A DNA stretch of 14,752 bases from an uncultured Bacteroidota bacterium (GCA_903920835.1 CAIXNQ010000217.1:1-14752); one strand, 5' to 3'. Numbered from the stretch's first letter, positions 1-7,595 are shown. Program-made: numbers and translations. The notes: generated from the sequence alone by a model not told the origin.

Positions 1-2
1 GC

Positions 3-341
3 GGTTTTATCGCAGTTCATTTTATGAGCGACCCTACAAATGTTACTTTAAACCCTGAAACAATTCTAAAATTAAAGCAGCTAGGTATTGACAATCCCAA
101 CGGAAAGTTAGAACCAGCTTTGATTTTTGGTTCAGAATTTTATCGTTCACCCAAAGCAATTTCGATTCTTTTAATAGGTGGTTTTTTAATAGGTTTTGGT
201 TCTCGTTATGCTGGCGGATGCACCTCTGGACACGCTATTGCTGGAGTAAGTAATTTGCAAAAACAATCAATGAAGGCCGTTGTCGGGTTCTTTATTGGAG
301 GATTATTGATGGCTCATTTTATTTTTCCCTTATTATTTTAA
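3..341 (+). CDS. YeeE/YedE family membrane protein, 5' end cut by window edge
   Basis: Probable half of a YeeE/YedE-type transporter of the inner membrane, a family linked to import of thiosulfate or other sulfur compounds. The frame is open to the first base of the window, so the ATG at 24 is probably internal and the true start lies outside. Counting from that ATG, a hydrophobic segment spans residues 45-63. It is followed by the family-type motif GGCTSGH, whose cysteine at about 66 matches the conserved cysteines thought to relay the sulfur substrate. A second hydrophobic segment closes the protein at 84-105. The stop is only 4 nt before the next gene, which carries the matching second half, so the two are almost certainly co-transcribed. 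Family assignment is good; the substrate is inferred. Confidence 0.8.
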   Translation, partial: GFIAVHFMSDPTNVTLNPETILKLKQLGIDNPNGKLEPALIFGSEFYRSPKAISILLIGGFLIGFGSRYAGGCTSGHAIAGVSNLQKQSMKAVVGFFIGGLLMAHFIFPLLF

Positions 342-345
342 CACT

Positions 346-759
346 ATGAAAGTTCTAAAATATATTATCGTTGGTTTTGTTTTCGGAATAGTTCTAACTA
401 AATCAGAAGCTGTTTCATGGTATAGAATTTATGAAATGTTTCAATTTCAATCGTTCCACATGTATGGCATTATTATGGTTGCGATAGCAACAGGGATTAT
501 TGGAATTCAAATTATAAAGAAATATAAATTAAAAAACATTGATGGAGTACCCATCACTATTGCCGAAAAAGAAAAGGGTTCTTTTCGTTATTGGATTGGC
601 GGTTTGTTGTTTGGGTTGGGTTGGGCTTTGGTTGGCGCATGTCCGGGACCTATTTTTATTTTGATTGGTGCCGGTTTCTATCCTTTACTTCTGGTGTTGT
701 TTGGAGCACTTCTGGGCACTTTTATTTATGGCTATTTCAAAGACAATTTGCCTCATTAA
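346..759 (+). CDS. YeeE/YedE (DUF6691-like) membrane protein, second half
   Basis: Small integral membrane protein of 137 residues that appears to complement the preceding gene. Three or four hydrophobic segments are visible (about 5-18, 39-57, 82-98 and 103-130). The motif GACPGP carries a cysteine at 99, the counterpart of GGCTSGH in the neighbour; in YeeE-type thiosulfate transporters such cysteines line the substrate path. The two genes are separated by 4 nt. In many Bacteroidetes and Proteobacteria this family occurs as two adjacent half-length genes, so the split is probably natural and not a frameshift. The stop codon shares TTAA with the stop of convergent lipB. The transported substrate is not proven. 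Confidence 0.8.
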   Translation: MKVLKYIIVGFVFGIVLTKSEAVSWYRIYEMFQFQSFHMYGIIMVAIATGIIGIQIIKKYKLKNIDGVPITIAEKEKGSFRYWIGGLLFGLGWALVGACPGPIFILIGAGFYPLLLVLFGALLGTFIYGYFKDNLPH

Positions 760-1469
760 TCAACTTCTTTTTCAATAAAATCAGCTTCAAATAGTTGGGC
801 AAAATGTTTTTTAATTTTGTTTTTAACTTCAGTTTCATCAACATTTTCAACACCCAGTTCAACTTGCAATGAGGTAACTGCTTTTCCTCTAATTCCACAT
901 GGAATGATGTTATCAAAATAGCCCAAATTGGCATTCACATTTAATGCAAAACCATGCATCGTCACCCATCGAGAAGCACGAACTCCCATGGCGCAAATTT
1001 TTCGCGCAAAAGGCGTGCCCACATCGAGCCAAACGCCCGTTTCTCCCTCGCTTCTAGTTCCCTTTATGTTGTATTCAGCAAGTGTAAGAATGATGACCTC
1101 TTCTAGCAAACGAAGGTATTTATGAATGTCGGTAAAAAAATTGTCTAAATCCAAAATCGGATAACCCACAATTTGACCAGGCCCATGATAGGTAATGTCT
1201 CCGCCTCTATTAATTTTATAAAACTTTGCCCCTTTGTCTTCTAACTGTTTTTCGGTCAATAACAAATTTGACAAGTCACCACTTTTTCCCATCGTATAGA
1301 CGTGTGGATGTTCGACAAAAAGAAAATAATTAGGAGTACTGAAGCTGGTTTCCTCTCGGCGGTTTTGGATCTTTATATCTACAATTCCCTTAAACAATGC
1401 TTCTTGATAGTCCCATGTTGATTGATAGTCTTTTTTGCCTAAATCTGCTAGCTGAATGGATTTGTTCAT
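756..1469 (-). CDS. lipB: octanoyltransferase LipB (lipoyl(octanoyl) transferase)
   Basis: Moves the octanoyl group from octanoyl-ACP to the lipoyl-domain lysine of 2-oxoacid dehydrogenases and the glycine cleavage H protein, the first step of endogenous lipoate synthesis; cytoplasmic. The 237 residues contain the family signature RGGDITYHGPGQ at 88-99, the catalytic lysine in ARKICAMGVR (K157), and the catalytic cysteine in IIPCGI (C191) that forms the acyl-enzyme. Length is normal for Bacteroidetes LipB. The ATG at 1469 gives the expected MNKSIQL-type start and lies about 20 nt downstream of a TAACTTTG box. No lipA is seen nearby. The 3' end overlaps the convergent transporter gene by 4 bp. 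Confidence 0.96.
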   Translation of the reverse strand: MNKSIQLADLGKKDYQSTWDYQEALFKGIVDIKIQNRREETSFSTPNYFLFVEHPHVYTMGKSGDLSNLLLTEKQLEDKGAKFYKINRGGDITYHGPGQIVGYPILDLDNFFTDIHKYLRLLEEVIILTLAEYNIKGTRSEGETGVWLDVGTPFARKICAMGVRASRWVTMHGFALNVNANLGYFDNIIPCGIRGKAVTSLQVELGVENVDETEVKNKIKKHFAQLFEADFIEKEVD

Positions 1470-1491
1470 TTATTAATCAATTTATGGAGGA

Positions 1492-1499
1492 CAAAGTTA
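1492..1499 (-). promoter_or_regulatory. Probable -7 promoter box of lipB
   Basis: Read on the minus strand, TAACTTTG followed by TC matches the Bacteroidetes -7 consensus TAnnTTTG exactly and sits about 22 nt upstream of the lipB ATG. No TTG is found at the expected 19-21 bp spacing, so only the -7 half is supported. Confidence 0.4.
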
Positions 1500-2227
1500 C
1501 GAAGATAATTCTGAGGTTATAGTTTGAGTAAACAACGATTTACTTTAAGACAGTTTCCAAAATGATATTTTCTTAATTATTTCAAGACAAGCTCCATAAT
1601 CCTACAGTGCAGTTAATTAGAATCTGATTAATATCAAAAAATACTTAATTTGAAAGGGATTCAAAGTATATTTTTGTTTTTAATCCATATATAAACTTAA
1701 GTGATAATTTCTAGTGTGATAATATTAATATTTTAACTCAAACAGCATTAATTTGATTCAAAATTTTTGTCAAGCCATATGTTTTTTGTCGAGATTGAAT
1801 TTGTATATCAAAGAGAGGCATTATTTTGCAATTTATTATAACTCATATCTGAGAAAGAAGTAAATTTCCAAGGTGATGCAGTAAAACTCCCATAGCGATA
1901 TAATAAAACTTAAATCATTATGAAGCAATGTCTTTTTGGTTATTGTAAAAAGAATTGATTAAACTATTTACATTGATCAACTTTGACAGTTTTGGTTTTA
2001 TTGCTTTTAGGCTGTTAAATATCTTTTTGGGTTGATTTTTTTTGAGTTGGTTTTTTTGTAATAGCATAAGCTTAGTAAATAGTATTTTGATTTTATTAAA
2101 AAGATGATTTAGGATAATAGGGATTTCTTTATAAAAAAAATAACCCCCTATTTTTTTATTTTTTTATAAATTATTGTACAAAAAACATGATTATACCCCT
2201 CTAATTAATATTCCGTATTATATAAAT

Positions 2228-2244
2228 ACAACATTTTTTGTTGT
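2228..2244. repeat. Short inverted repeat upstream of ald
   Basis: ACAACA, a TTTTT loop, then TGTTGT form a perfect 6-bp dyad about 67 bp upstream of the ald ATG. It could be an operator or just a weak hairpin in AT-rich DNA; there is no independent evidence of function. Confidence 0.35.
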
Positions 2245-2310
2245 TACACCCTATATTTTTATTTTTATTCAAAAATTTTAACGACTTTTGAAGCCTTAAA
2301 CAAATTGATT

Positions 2311-3420
2311 ATGAAAATAGGAATTCCAAAAGAAATTAAAAACAACGAAAGTCGTGTAGGAATGACTCCTTCGGGGGTTTATGAACTAACAAAAAACAAA
2401 CATATTGTCTTTATTCAATCGACTGCCGGAGAAGGAAGTGGTTTTTTTGATGAAGATTATCAACATGTAGGAGCAATTATTTTGCAAACCATTGAAGAGG
2501 TCTATTTATTGAGCGATATGATTGTAAAAGTTAAAGAACCTGTCACATCTGAATATCCGTTAATCCGACCAAATCAAGTGTTGTTTACTTACTTTCACTT
2601 TGCATCAAGCGAAGAATTGACCTTTGCCATGCTTAAAAGTCAAGCGGTTTGTATTGCTTATGAAACGGTTGAAGATGCCGACGGAAGCTTGCCGTTGCTC
2701 ACACCAATGTCTGAAGTTGCTGGAAGAATGGCTATTCAACAAGGTGCCAAATATCTCGAAAAACCTATCAAAGGGCGTGGCGTTTTGCTTGGCGGTGTTC
2801 CTGGAGTTCCACCCGGTCGTGTGTTAATTCTAGGAGCTGGCGTTGTAGGAGTTCAAGCAGCAAAAATGGCCGCAGGATTGGGCGCACACGTTACAATTTT
2901 AGATACTAACATGAAACGTCTTCGATATGTTAACGACGTGATGCCGCCACACGTAATTACCGAATTTTCGAGCGAATATAACATCCGAAGACATATTAAA
3001 GACCACGATTTAATCATTGGTGGCGTACTAATTAAAGGTGCAAAAGCTCCAAAATTAATCACCAAAGAAATGCTCAAAGAAATGCGCCCAGGAACTGTTA
3101 TTGTTGACGTTGCTGTAGATCAGGGCGGGTGTTTTGAGACTACTGTCCCAACCACTCACGAAAATCCAACCTACATTATTGAAGATGTGATTCATTATTG
3201 TGTAGCCAACATGCCTGGCGCAGTGCCCTATACTTCGACCATGGCTTTGACAAATGTTACCTTGCCTTATGTTTTAATGCTTGCCGAATTGGGTTGGGAA
3301 GCCGCTTGCGAAAAATCGGAATCATTGGCAAAAGGACTTAATATTGTTAATGGCAAGTGTGTATATGACGATATTATAAAAGCTTTTGATTGGAAAGACA
3401 GCTTGAACGAAATTAATTGA
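2311..3420 (+). CDS. ald: alanine dehydrogenase
   Basis: NAD-dependent alanine dehydrogenase, interconverting L-alanine and pyruvate plus ammonia in the cytoplasm. The start at ATG 2311 gives MKIGIPKE, the normal family N-terminus; an in-frame TTG at 2305 is less likely. The product is 369 residues, the usual length. Visible key residues, numbered as in well-studied Ald enzymes: R15, K75 (VKVKEP), H96 (YFHF), the Rossmann motif GAGVVG at 175-180, D198 after strand two (ILD), and D270 in VDVAVDQGG. The N-terminal and NAD-binding domains of the AlaDh/PNT family are both complete, and the length excludes a transhydrogenase alpha subunit. It is apparently monocistronic, with a weak terminator overlapping the stop. 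Confidence 0.95.
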   Translation: MKIGIPKEIKNNESRVGMTPSGVYELTKNKHIVFIQSTAGEGSGFFDEDYQHVGAIILQTIEEVYLLSDMIVKVKEPVTSEYPLIRPNQVLFTYFHFASSEELTFAMLKSQAVCIAYETVEDADGSLPLLTPMSEVAGRMAIQQGAKYLEKPIKGRGVLLGGVPGVPPGRVLILGAGVVGVQAAKMAAGLGAHVTILDTNMKRLRYVNDVMPPHVITEFSSEYNIRRHIKDHDLIIGGVLIKGAKAPKLITKEMLKEMRPGTVIVDVAVDQGGCFETTVPTTHENPTYIIEDVIHYCVANMPGAVPYTSTMALTNVTLPYVLMLAELGWEAACEKSESLAKGLNIVNGKCVYDDIIKAFDWKDSLNEIN

Positions 3421-3441
3421 CGAAATGTCAGTTTTTAAATT
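3416..3441 (+). terminator. Weak possible terminator after ald
   Basis: TGAC-GAAAT-GTCA (3418-3430) forms a short hairpin that starts at the stop codon and is followed by TTTTTAAATTTTTTT. The stem is only 4 bp plus a possible wobble pair, so the call is tentative. Confidence 0.35.
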
Positions 3442-3467
3442 TTTTTCGAGTTTAAGAAAGTTTTGGC

Positions 3468-3497
3468 TTGTAATTTGTTAGCATTATTTTAATTTTG
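3468..3497 (+). promoter_or_regulatory. Bacteroidetes-type promoter of the zinc peptidase gene
   Basis: TTG (3468-3470), a 19-bp spacer and TAATTTTG (3490-3497) match the Bacteroidetes primary sigma consensus TTG-N19-TAnnTTTG exactly. The -7 box ends 22 nt before the ATG, leaving a short A-rich leader (ATAAAAAAATATAAA) typical of this phylum. Confidence 0.65.
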
Positions 3498-3519
3498 AAC
3501 TATAAAAAAATATAAAATT

Positions 3520-4191
3520 ATGTATCTAATATTAGCTGGTTTAATTATGCTTGTGAGTTGGTTAGTAAGCTCACGATTGAAAAGTAAATTTGAGTTCTAC
3601 TCAAAATTAGAATTACAAAACGGAATGTCGGGACGCGAAATCGCCGAAAAAATGCTTGCCGACAACGGAATTTATGATGTTAAAGTAATTTCGGTAGATG
3701 GACAACTTACCGACCATTACAACCCTATCGACAAAACTGTAAACCTTAGCGAAGGCGTTTATAACCAACGTAACGCCGCCGCCGCCGCCGTTGCAGCCCA
3801 CGAATGTGGTCATGCAGTTCAGCATGCTGTGGGATATCAATGGTTGACGATGCGGTCTCAATTAGTGCCAGTGGTTAATGTTACTTCAAGTTATTTGCAG
3901 TGGATTTTGATTGGCGGAATACTAATGATTAAAACTTTTCCGGCTTTATTGCTCATCGGAATTGTAATTTTTGCTTTCACAACCCTGTTTTCAATCATTA
4001 CGCTTCCTGTAGAATATGACGCAAGCAATCGGGCTTTAGCATGGCTAGAAAACAATCAAATGCTGACACGTCAAGAACAAGATGGTGCAAAAGACGCTCT
4101 AAAATGGGCTGCTAGAACCTATGTTGTTGCTGCGATTGGATCGATTGCTACATTGTTATATTATTTGTCTATTTATAACGGAAGAAGATAA
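3520..4191 (+). CDS. membrane zinc metallopeptidase, YugP-like (Zn_peptidase_2, PF04298)
   Basis: Predicted membrane-bound zinc peptidase of the YugP-like neutral metallopeptidase family; its natural substrates are not established. The 223 residues begin with a membrane anchor (1-18). The zinc motif HECGH follows at 94-98 in AAHECGHAVQH, where the two histidines bind zinc and the glutamate activates water. E166 in LPVEYDAS is the likely third ligand. Hydrophobic segments at about 125-160 and 200-218 make it polytopic. An alanine run (86-93) comes from a GCC/GCA-rich stretch just before the motif. Length matches the family. It has its own consensus promoter and a strong terminator, so it is probably monocistronic. 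Confidence 0.9.
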   Translation: MYLILAGLIMLVSWLVSSRLKSKFEFYSKLELQNGMSGREIAEKMLADNGIYDVKVISVDGQLTDHYNPIDKTVNLSEGVYNQRNAAAAAVAAHECGHAVQHAVGYQWLTMRSQLVPVVNVTSSYLQWILIGGILMIKTFPALLLIGIVIFAFTTLFSIITLPVEYDASNRALAWLENNQMLTRQEQDGAKDALKWAARTYVVAAIGSIATLLYYLSIYNGRR

Positions 4192-4226
4192 TTATTTCTA
4201 TAATTTCAAGAAATATCTTTAAACAG

Positions 4227-4258
4227 AAAACTCCGCAAAATCATTGCGGAGTTTTTTT
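4227..4258 (+). terminator. Strong intrinsic terminator, likely bidirectional
   Basis: ACTCCGCAA (4230-4238), loop AATCA, and TTGCGGAGT (4244-4252) give a perfect 9-bp stem, extendable with A-T pairs, followed by a seven-T run. The preceding AAAA also supplies a U-tract on the opposite strand. So it can end the zinc peptidase transcript and also stop minus-strand transcription coming through the repeat array. Confidence 0.88.
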
Positions 4259-4573
4259 ATGAAATATTATTTTTGCCTAGCTAATGATGTTTTCACAGCT
4301 AAAGGTTTTCTCTCAGCTAAAGGTTATTTGCCAGCTAAAGGAGCAACTAAACTTTCTAAAGGAGCAACTAACATTTTTAATGGTGCGACTAGATTTGCTA
4401 ACGATGCAACTACAATTTCTAAAGGCACGACTACACTAACTAATAAAGCAATTATAACTTCTAAAGGATTGACTTGACTTACTAACGATGCAACTACTAT
4501 TTCTAAAGGTGCGACTAGACTTACTAAAGATGCAATTACTATTTCTAAAAGGATGACTAAAGTTTCTAAGTAA
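4259..4573 (+). pseudogene. Heptapeptide-repeat open frame, interrupted by an in-frame TGA
   Basis: From ATG 4259 a frame runs 72 codons to TGA at 4475-4477, and the same frame continues to TAA at 4571-4573 (104 sense codons plus the internal stop). The translation is repetitive: TAKGFL/SAKGYL-like hexapeptides, then heptapeptides of the SKGATRL and TNDATTI type. The TGA stands where other units read AGA, so it looks like a single A-to-T change. There is no plausible ribosome binding site: the ATG directly follows the T-run of a terminator. Because the repeat unit is a multiple of three, openness alone is weak evidence for coding. It may be a decayed repeat-protein gene or non-coding repeat DNA. 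No function is assigned. Confidence 0.35.
4279..4571. repeat. 18/21-bp tandem repeat array with 42-bp higher-order period
   Basis: Three 18-bp units begin at 4279, 4297 and 4315 (AGCTAAAGG-type). From 4334 the period becomes 21 bp, with units at 4334, 4355, 4376 and so on to 4544 and a remnant at 4565. Alternate units differ consistently: TCTAAAGGTGCGACTAGACTT-like and ACTAAAGATGCAACTACTATT-like. This gives a 42-bp higher-order repeat, clearest at the right end. Units are diverged from each other, so the array is old or under relaxed selection. It fills the space between the 3' ends of the convergent peptidase and lipoprotein genes. Confidence 0.9.
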
Positions 4574-4613
4574 ATCTTGAAAACATTCCGTCTTTTAGAC
4601 TTATGACTTTCGA

Positions 4614-5030
4614 CTAACTAAACAAGTCTTTAATGTTTTTTCCTAGTTCTTTCATGTCTCTGTTGAAATCGTTCTGAAAGGTTTTCCATTCGGTTTGGTT
4701 GCCATCGTAGTTGTTAATTCTTGTTTTTAGTTCGGCGTTTTTAGCTGATAGTTTTTCAATTTTGTTTCTATACATTCCGTCGAAGGTATTGCCTGGTTTG
4801 TTTTTTTTAACTTTTAGTTCAGCAATTTTCTGGTCGTTTTCGGCAATCTTTGCTTTGGCTTCGGCTTTAAAAACCAGCCAGTCGTTGGCGTTGTTTTCTT
4901 TTGTGTTTTTTAAATCTTGCTTTGCTTCGGTTACGTTTTCTTTGGCAGCAGTTTCTTTTTGAACCGCCGACTTGCATGAAGTGAAAAATGTTCCTGTAAA
5001 AATCGCCAGGATTAAGATAGATTTGTTCAT
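4614..5030 (-). CDS. small coiled-coil lipoprotein, function unknown
   Basis: Predicted lipoprotein of 138 residues. The N-terminus MNKSILILAIFTGTFFTSC has a lysine-containing n-region, a hydrophobic core and a lipobox-like FTSC with the lipidated cysteine at 19. The mature part is charged, rich in Lys, Glu, Asn and Ala, and mostly heptad-like (about 25-110), suggesting a periplasm-facing coiled coil. No enzymatic motif is visible. The ATG at 5030 is preferred over one 27 nt upstream, which would prepend nine residues to the signal peptide and overlap a probable -7 box. It lies 94 bp downstream of the receiver gene and may be part of that stress/signalling locus. I do not recognise a named family. 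Confidence 0.8.
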   Translation of the reverse strand: MNKSILILAIFTGTFFTSCKSAVQKETAAKENVTEAKQDLKNTKENNANDWLVFKAEAKAKIAENDQKIAELKVKKNKPGNTFDGMYRNKIEKLSAKNAELKTRINNYDGNQTEWKTFQNDFNRDMKELGKNIKDLFS

Positions 5031-5054
5031 TTTTATTTTGTTTAAAGTGAAAGA

Positions 5055-5062
5055 CAAAGGTG
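5055..5062 (-). promoter_or_regulatory. Probable -7 box of the lipoprotein gene
   Basis: CACCTTTG on the minus strand, 24 nt upstream of ATG 5030, differs from TAnnTTTG by one base. The surrounding 11-mer CCACCTTTGTC (5053-5063) is identical to the one upstream of the cupin gene. No TTG lies at standard spacing. Confidence 0.35.
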
Positions 5063-5124
5063 GGTTTTGATTGACTTTTGACCGTTATATAATTTGCTTA
5101 AAAATTTATGACATTCCTACTTTT

Positions 5125-5559
5125 CTACATTCGATCCATATACCAGTTGAGTTCTTTCTCTATTTTTTTAAACTCAAAAAGAGTTGCTATTAATTTTTCT
5201 AGTCGAAGGAAGGCGGTTTCGGATTTTACGACATAGTCGAAGGCTTTGTGGCGCATGCAGCTGACGGCAACTTCAATGCGGTCTTGTGATGAAAGCATGA
5301 TGACAGGAATATCGTCGGATATTTTCTTTATTTCGATTAAAGTTTCTAGTCCGTTCATGGCGGTTTTGCTAATGCCGTCAAGATGAAAATCGAGAATAAT
5401 GAGGTCTGGTTTTTCGGATAGATTGGCTAAACAGAGTTCGCCGGTGGCAAATGTAAAAACGTTGAATTTTCCTTTTTTTAGGAATTGAATTTCTAACGAT
5501 TTTAGAAAAACAGCATCGTCATCGACTAGGAATATTTTACTGTGATTGGTGTCTGACAT
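5125..5559 (-). CDS. single-domain response regulator (receiver only)
   Basis: Stand-alone CheY-like receiver protein of 144 residues with no output domain. It shows the acidic pair D13-D14 in LVDDD, the phospho-acceptor D57 in LIILDFHLDG, S90 in the VIMLSS strand (the Thr/Ser position), and the invariant lysine K112 in YVVKS. A basic and acidic tail follows after residue 125. The ATG at 5559 comes 1 nt after the stop of the upstream kinase gene, which suggests translational coupling; an alternative ATG at 5580 would overlap the kinase end and add seven residues. It is a likely phosphotransfer partner of the adjacent hybrid kinase's HPt domain, acting by protein-protein contact. Confidence 0.9.
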   Translation of the reverse strand: MSDTNHSKIFLVDDDAVFLKSLEIQFLKKGKFNVFTFATGELCLANLSEKPDLIILDFHLDGISKTAMNGLETLIEIKKISDDIPVIMLSSQDRIEVAVSCMRHKAFDYVVKSETAFLRLEKLIATLFEFKKIEKELNWYMDRM

Positions 5560-5560
5560 A

Positions 5561-7582
5561 TTATTTATTGTTAAGTTCATGAAGTTCTATTTTTAATTCA
5601 TCGCACGATTGAAGACATACTTTTTCGAGATTAAGTATTAGTCCATCGAGTTCGATTGAAAGCTCGAGAGAGAAGGCAAATTCTTGAATTTTCTTGGCAA
5701 TTTCGGTAAACTCTGGGTTGATTCCCATGATTGAAAATGAGGGCAGCATTTTGTGAATTGTGGCTTTGAGCAGGTGCCAATTTTTATCTTTAAAGCTTTG
5801 TTTCATAGTATTGATAAGGGTTGGTGTTTGGTTGAGATAAGCATTAATCATTTCGGTCATTAGTTTTGGGTCCGAATTGGTGAGTTTGACCAAATAGCTC
5901 AAATCGATATATTTAATTTTGTTGGTAACTGTTTTTCCAGATTTTGTTTTTTCGATAATCAAGACTGGTTTTTTGATGAAACTAACGAGTTTGCTGTAGA
6001 GCAATCGTTCGTCAACGGGTTTAGAAATGTAGTCATTCATTCCGGCTTTCTTGCATTTTTCAACATCAATCGTGGTTACGTCGGCGGTTAATGCAATTAT
6101 TGGAATATTTAATTTTAATGTATTTCTAATAAATTTGGTAGCTTCAAAACCGTTCATTTCGGGCATTTGTAAATCCATCAATATGATGTCGAAGCTATTT
6201 TGTTTGACTTTTTCGATGGCGATCAATCCATTGCCCGCGATTTCACACTCAAAACCAAAATCGTCGAGCAGGGTTTTCATCAAGAGTTGGTTGAGTTCCA
6301 TGTCTTCGGCAACCAAAATTTTAACGTTTTTTACGTCGGTATTCAATTCTTGAATTTCGGGTTCTAGCACGGCTTTGGCATTGGTTTTGTCAAAGTTTAG
6401 AACGAAGCTAAAAGTGGTGCCAACATCGACCAGACTTTTTACTTCGATGGTGCCGCCTTGTGCTTCGACAAGATGTTTAACTATAGCGAGCCCGAGACCC
6501 GTTCCTCCAAAAAGACGTGAAGTATCTGCGGTGGCTTGCTGAAAATTCTCGAATATTTTATCTATTTTATCTTCTTTAATCCCGATGCCAGTGTCGGAAA
6601 CGGCAAATTGAAGCGTGACGGAATTTTCTTTTTGATGGAGCATTTTTACACTCAAAGTTATTTTTCCAGAATTGGTAAACTTGACCGAATTGCTGACGAG
6701 ATTCAGAATTATTTGATGCAACCTCACGGAGTCTCCAATTAAAACTTCGGGGATAAAAGGGTCGTAGTTGGTAATTAGTTTTAGGTTTTTTTCTTGAATT
6801 TTGGTTTCAAAAAGATGCAGCATCGCCTTGATGGAAAGGTTGAGTTTGAAGGGTGTTTTTTCAAAAATCATTTTGCCGGCATCGACTTTGGCCAAATCTA
6901 AAATATCATTAATCAATACAATCAAAGCGTCGCCACTGGTTTTGATGGCAAGTAGGTATTCTTTTTGTTTGGGCGATAGCTCTGTTCGTAGTGCCACTTT
7001 TGTAAACCCAATAATGGCGTTCATTGGCGTTCTGATTTCGTGGCTCATGTTCGACAGAAACTGCTGTTTTGAACGAACGGCTTCTTCGGCATTTTTTTTA
7101 GCTTTTTCGGCAATGAACTTTGCCTCTTGTGCGATTGTGGTGGCAAGTTCTGCAAAAACCTTAGCCTCGGTGAGCTCTTTTTCAATACGATTTTGTTCTG
7201 TAATGTCTCTGGCAACCAAAACTGCGCCCAAAACTTTTTCGTTTTCATCTTTATAGACCGAACCATTAAAAAGCACATCGGTATATTGACCGTCGGTAAT
7301 GATTAAGCCAAAATCGGTAATAAATTCTTTTGCAAAAACGGTTTCAAAAGCCAATTGTGCTTTTTTTGCATCTGTAAAATAGTTGATGAATTTTGAGCCA
7401 ATCAGTTTTTTACGAACAATATCTGTAGCGCTGACAGAGGCTTGATTGACATCTGTAATTATTCCTTGAGGGCTAATTGCAAATAAAGGATCTCGAATTG
7501 CCTCGATGATACTTAATGAATATTTCGAATCTAAATAAGATTTACATTGAAGTCTTATGCCACATTTGATATCTTTTTCCAT
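5561..7582 (-). CDS. soluble hybrid sensor histidine kinase (PAS-HisKA-HATPase-REC-HPt)
   Basis: A 673-residue phosphorelay kinase. Order of domains: PAS about 22-130 (DPLFAISPQGIITDVNQA to ARDITEQ); an Ala/Glu/Lys-rich coiled linker 130-170; HisKA with H181 in SHEIRTPMN; HATPase with the N box around N298 (NLVSNSVKFT), G1 at D330 (DTGIGI) and G2 GGTGLGL at 359-365; receiver about 420-535 with D470 (ILMD) and K521 (KPV); C-terminal HPt about 560-670 with H610 in ATIHKMLPSF. No membrane segment or signal peptide is seen, so it senses a cytoplasmic cue through the PAS domain or a partner. It starts 13 nt after an AraC-type gene and is followed at 1 nt by the receiver gene. The expected relay is H181 to D470 to H610 to the stand-alone receiver. 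Confidence 0.95.
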   Translation of the reverse strand: MEKDIKCGIRLQCKSYLDSKYSLSIIEAIRDPLFAISPQGIITDVNQASVSATDIVRKKLIGSKFINYFTDAKKAQLAFETVFAKEFITDFGLIITDGQYTDVLFNGSVYKDENEKVLGAVLVARDITEQNRIEKELTEAKVFAELATTIAQEAKFIAEKAKKNAEEAVRSKQQFLSNMSHEIRTPMNAIIGFTKVALRTELSPKQKEYLLAIKTSGDALIVLINDILDLAKVDAGKMIFEKTPFKLNLSIKAMLHLFETKIQEKNLKLITNYDPFIPEVLIGDSVRLHQIILNLVSNSVKFTNSGKITLSVKMLHQKENSVTLQFAVSDTGIGIKEDKIDKIFENFQQATADTSRLFGGTGLGLAIVKHLVEAQGGTIEVKSLVDVGTTFSFVLNFDKTNAKAVLEPEIQELNTDVKNVKILVAEDMELNQLLMKTLLDDFGFECEIAGNGLIAIEKVKQNSFDIILMDLQMPEMNGFEATKFIRNTLKLNIPIIALTADVTTIDVEKCKKAGMNDYISKPVDERLLYSKLVSFIKKPVLIIEKTKSGKTVTNKIKYIDLSYLVKLTNSDPKLMTEMINAYLNQTPTLINTMKQSFKDKNWHLLKATIHKMLPSFSIMGINPEFTEIAKKIQEFAFSLELSIELDGLILNLEKVCLQSCDELKIELHELNNK

Positions 7583-7595
7583 AGGTTTTGAGGTT

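Larger units (their letters stand above)
1470..2310. other. Long AT-rich intergenic region between divergent lipB and ald
   Basis: About 840 bp with no credible gene; the ATG-started frames in it are short (for example 12 and 20 codons) and lack coding character. It must hold the promoters of lipB (left end) and ald (right end). The right third holds a short inverted repeat ACAACA-TTTTT-TGTTGT (2228-2244). It also holds a repeated CCCTATnTTTTTATTTTT-type block (around 2145-2165 and 2248-2268). A convincing TTG-N19-TAnnTTTG promoter for ald was not found. No tRNA or known riboswitch was recognised. Confidence 0.6.

Noticed and set aside
3..759. The two YeeE/YedE genes as one frameshifted gene.
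   Set aside because: Each has its own start and stop with a 4-nt gap, and split half-length pairs are usual for this family.
1780..1970. Small ORFs in the lipB-ald gap (12 and 20 codons).
   Set aside because: Too short, no ribosome-site or coding signal, and expected by chance in AT-rich DNA.
3770..3800. GCC-rich stretch in the zinc peptidase as a microsatellite or error.
   Set aside because: It encodes an alanine run leading into the HECGH motif, the frame stays intact, and Ala-rich helices are normal just before this motif.
4279..4571. CRISPR-like array.
   Set aside because: Units are contiguous tandem repeats without unique spacers, and no cas genes are present.
4324..4617. Minus-strand frame of 97 codons across the repeat array, encoding Leu/Val-rich heptads (LVAPLEI, VVASLVS).
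   Set aside because: It has no ATG, GTG or TTG near its beginning, and openness follows from a repeat unit that is a multiple of three. It could only be reached by a frameshift from the lipoprotein gene, for which there is no evidence.
6051..7256. Long open frames on the plus strand opposite the histidine kinase gene (6051-6353 and 6801-7256).
   Set aside because: They are antisense shadows of a gene with unmistakable kinase motifs; the translations have no recognisable domain.
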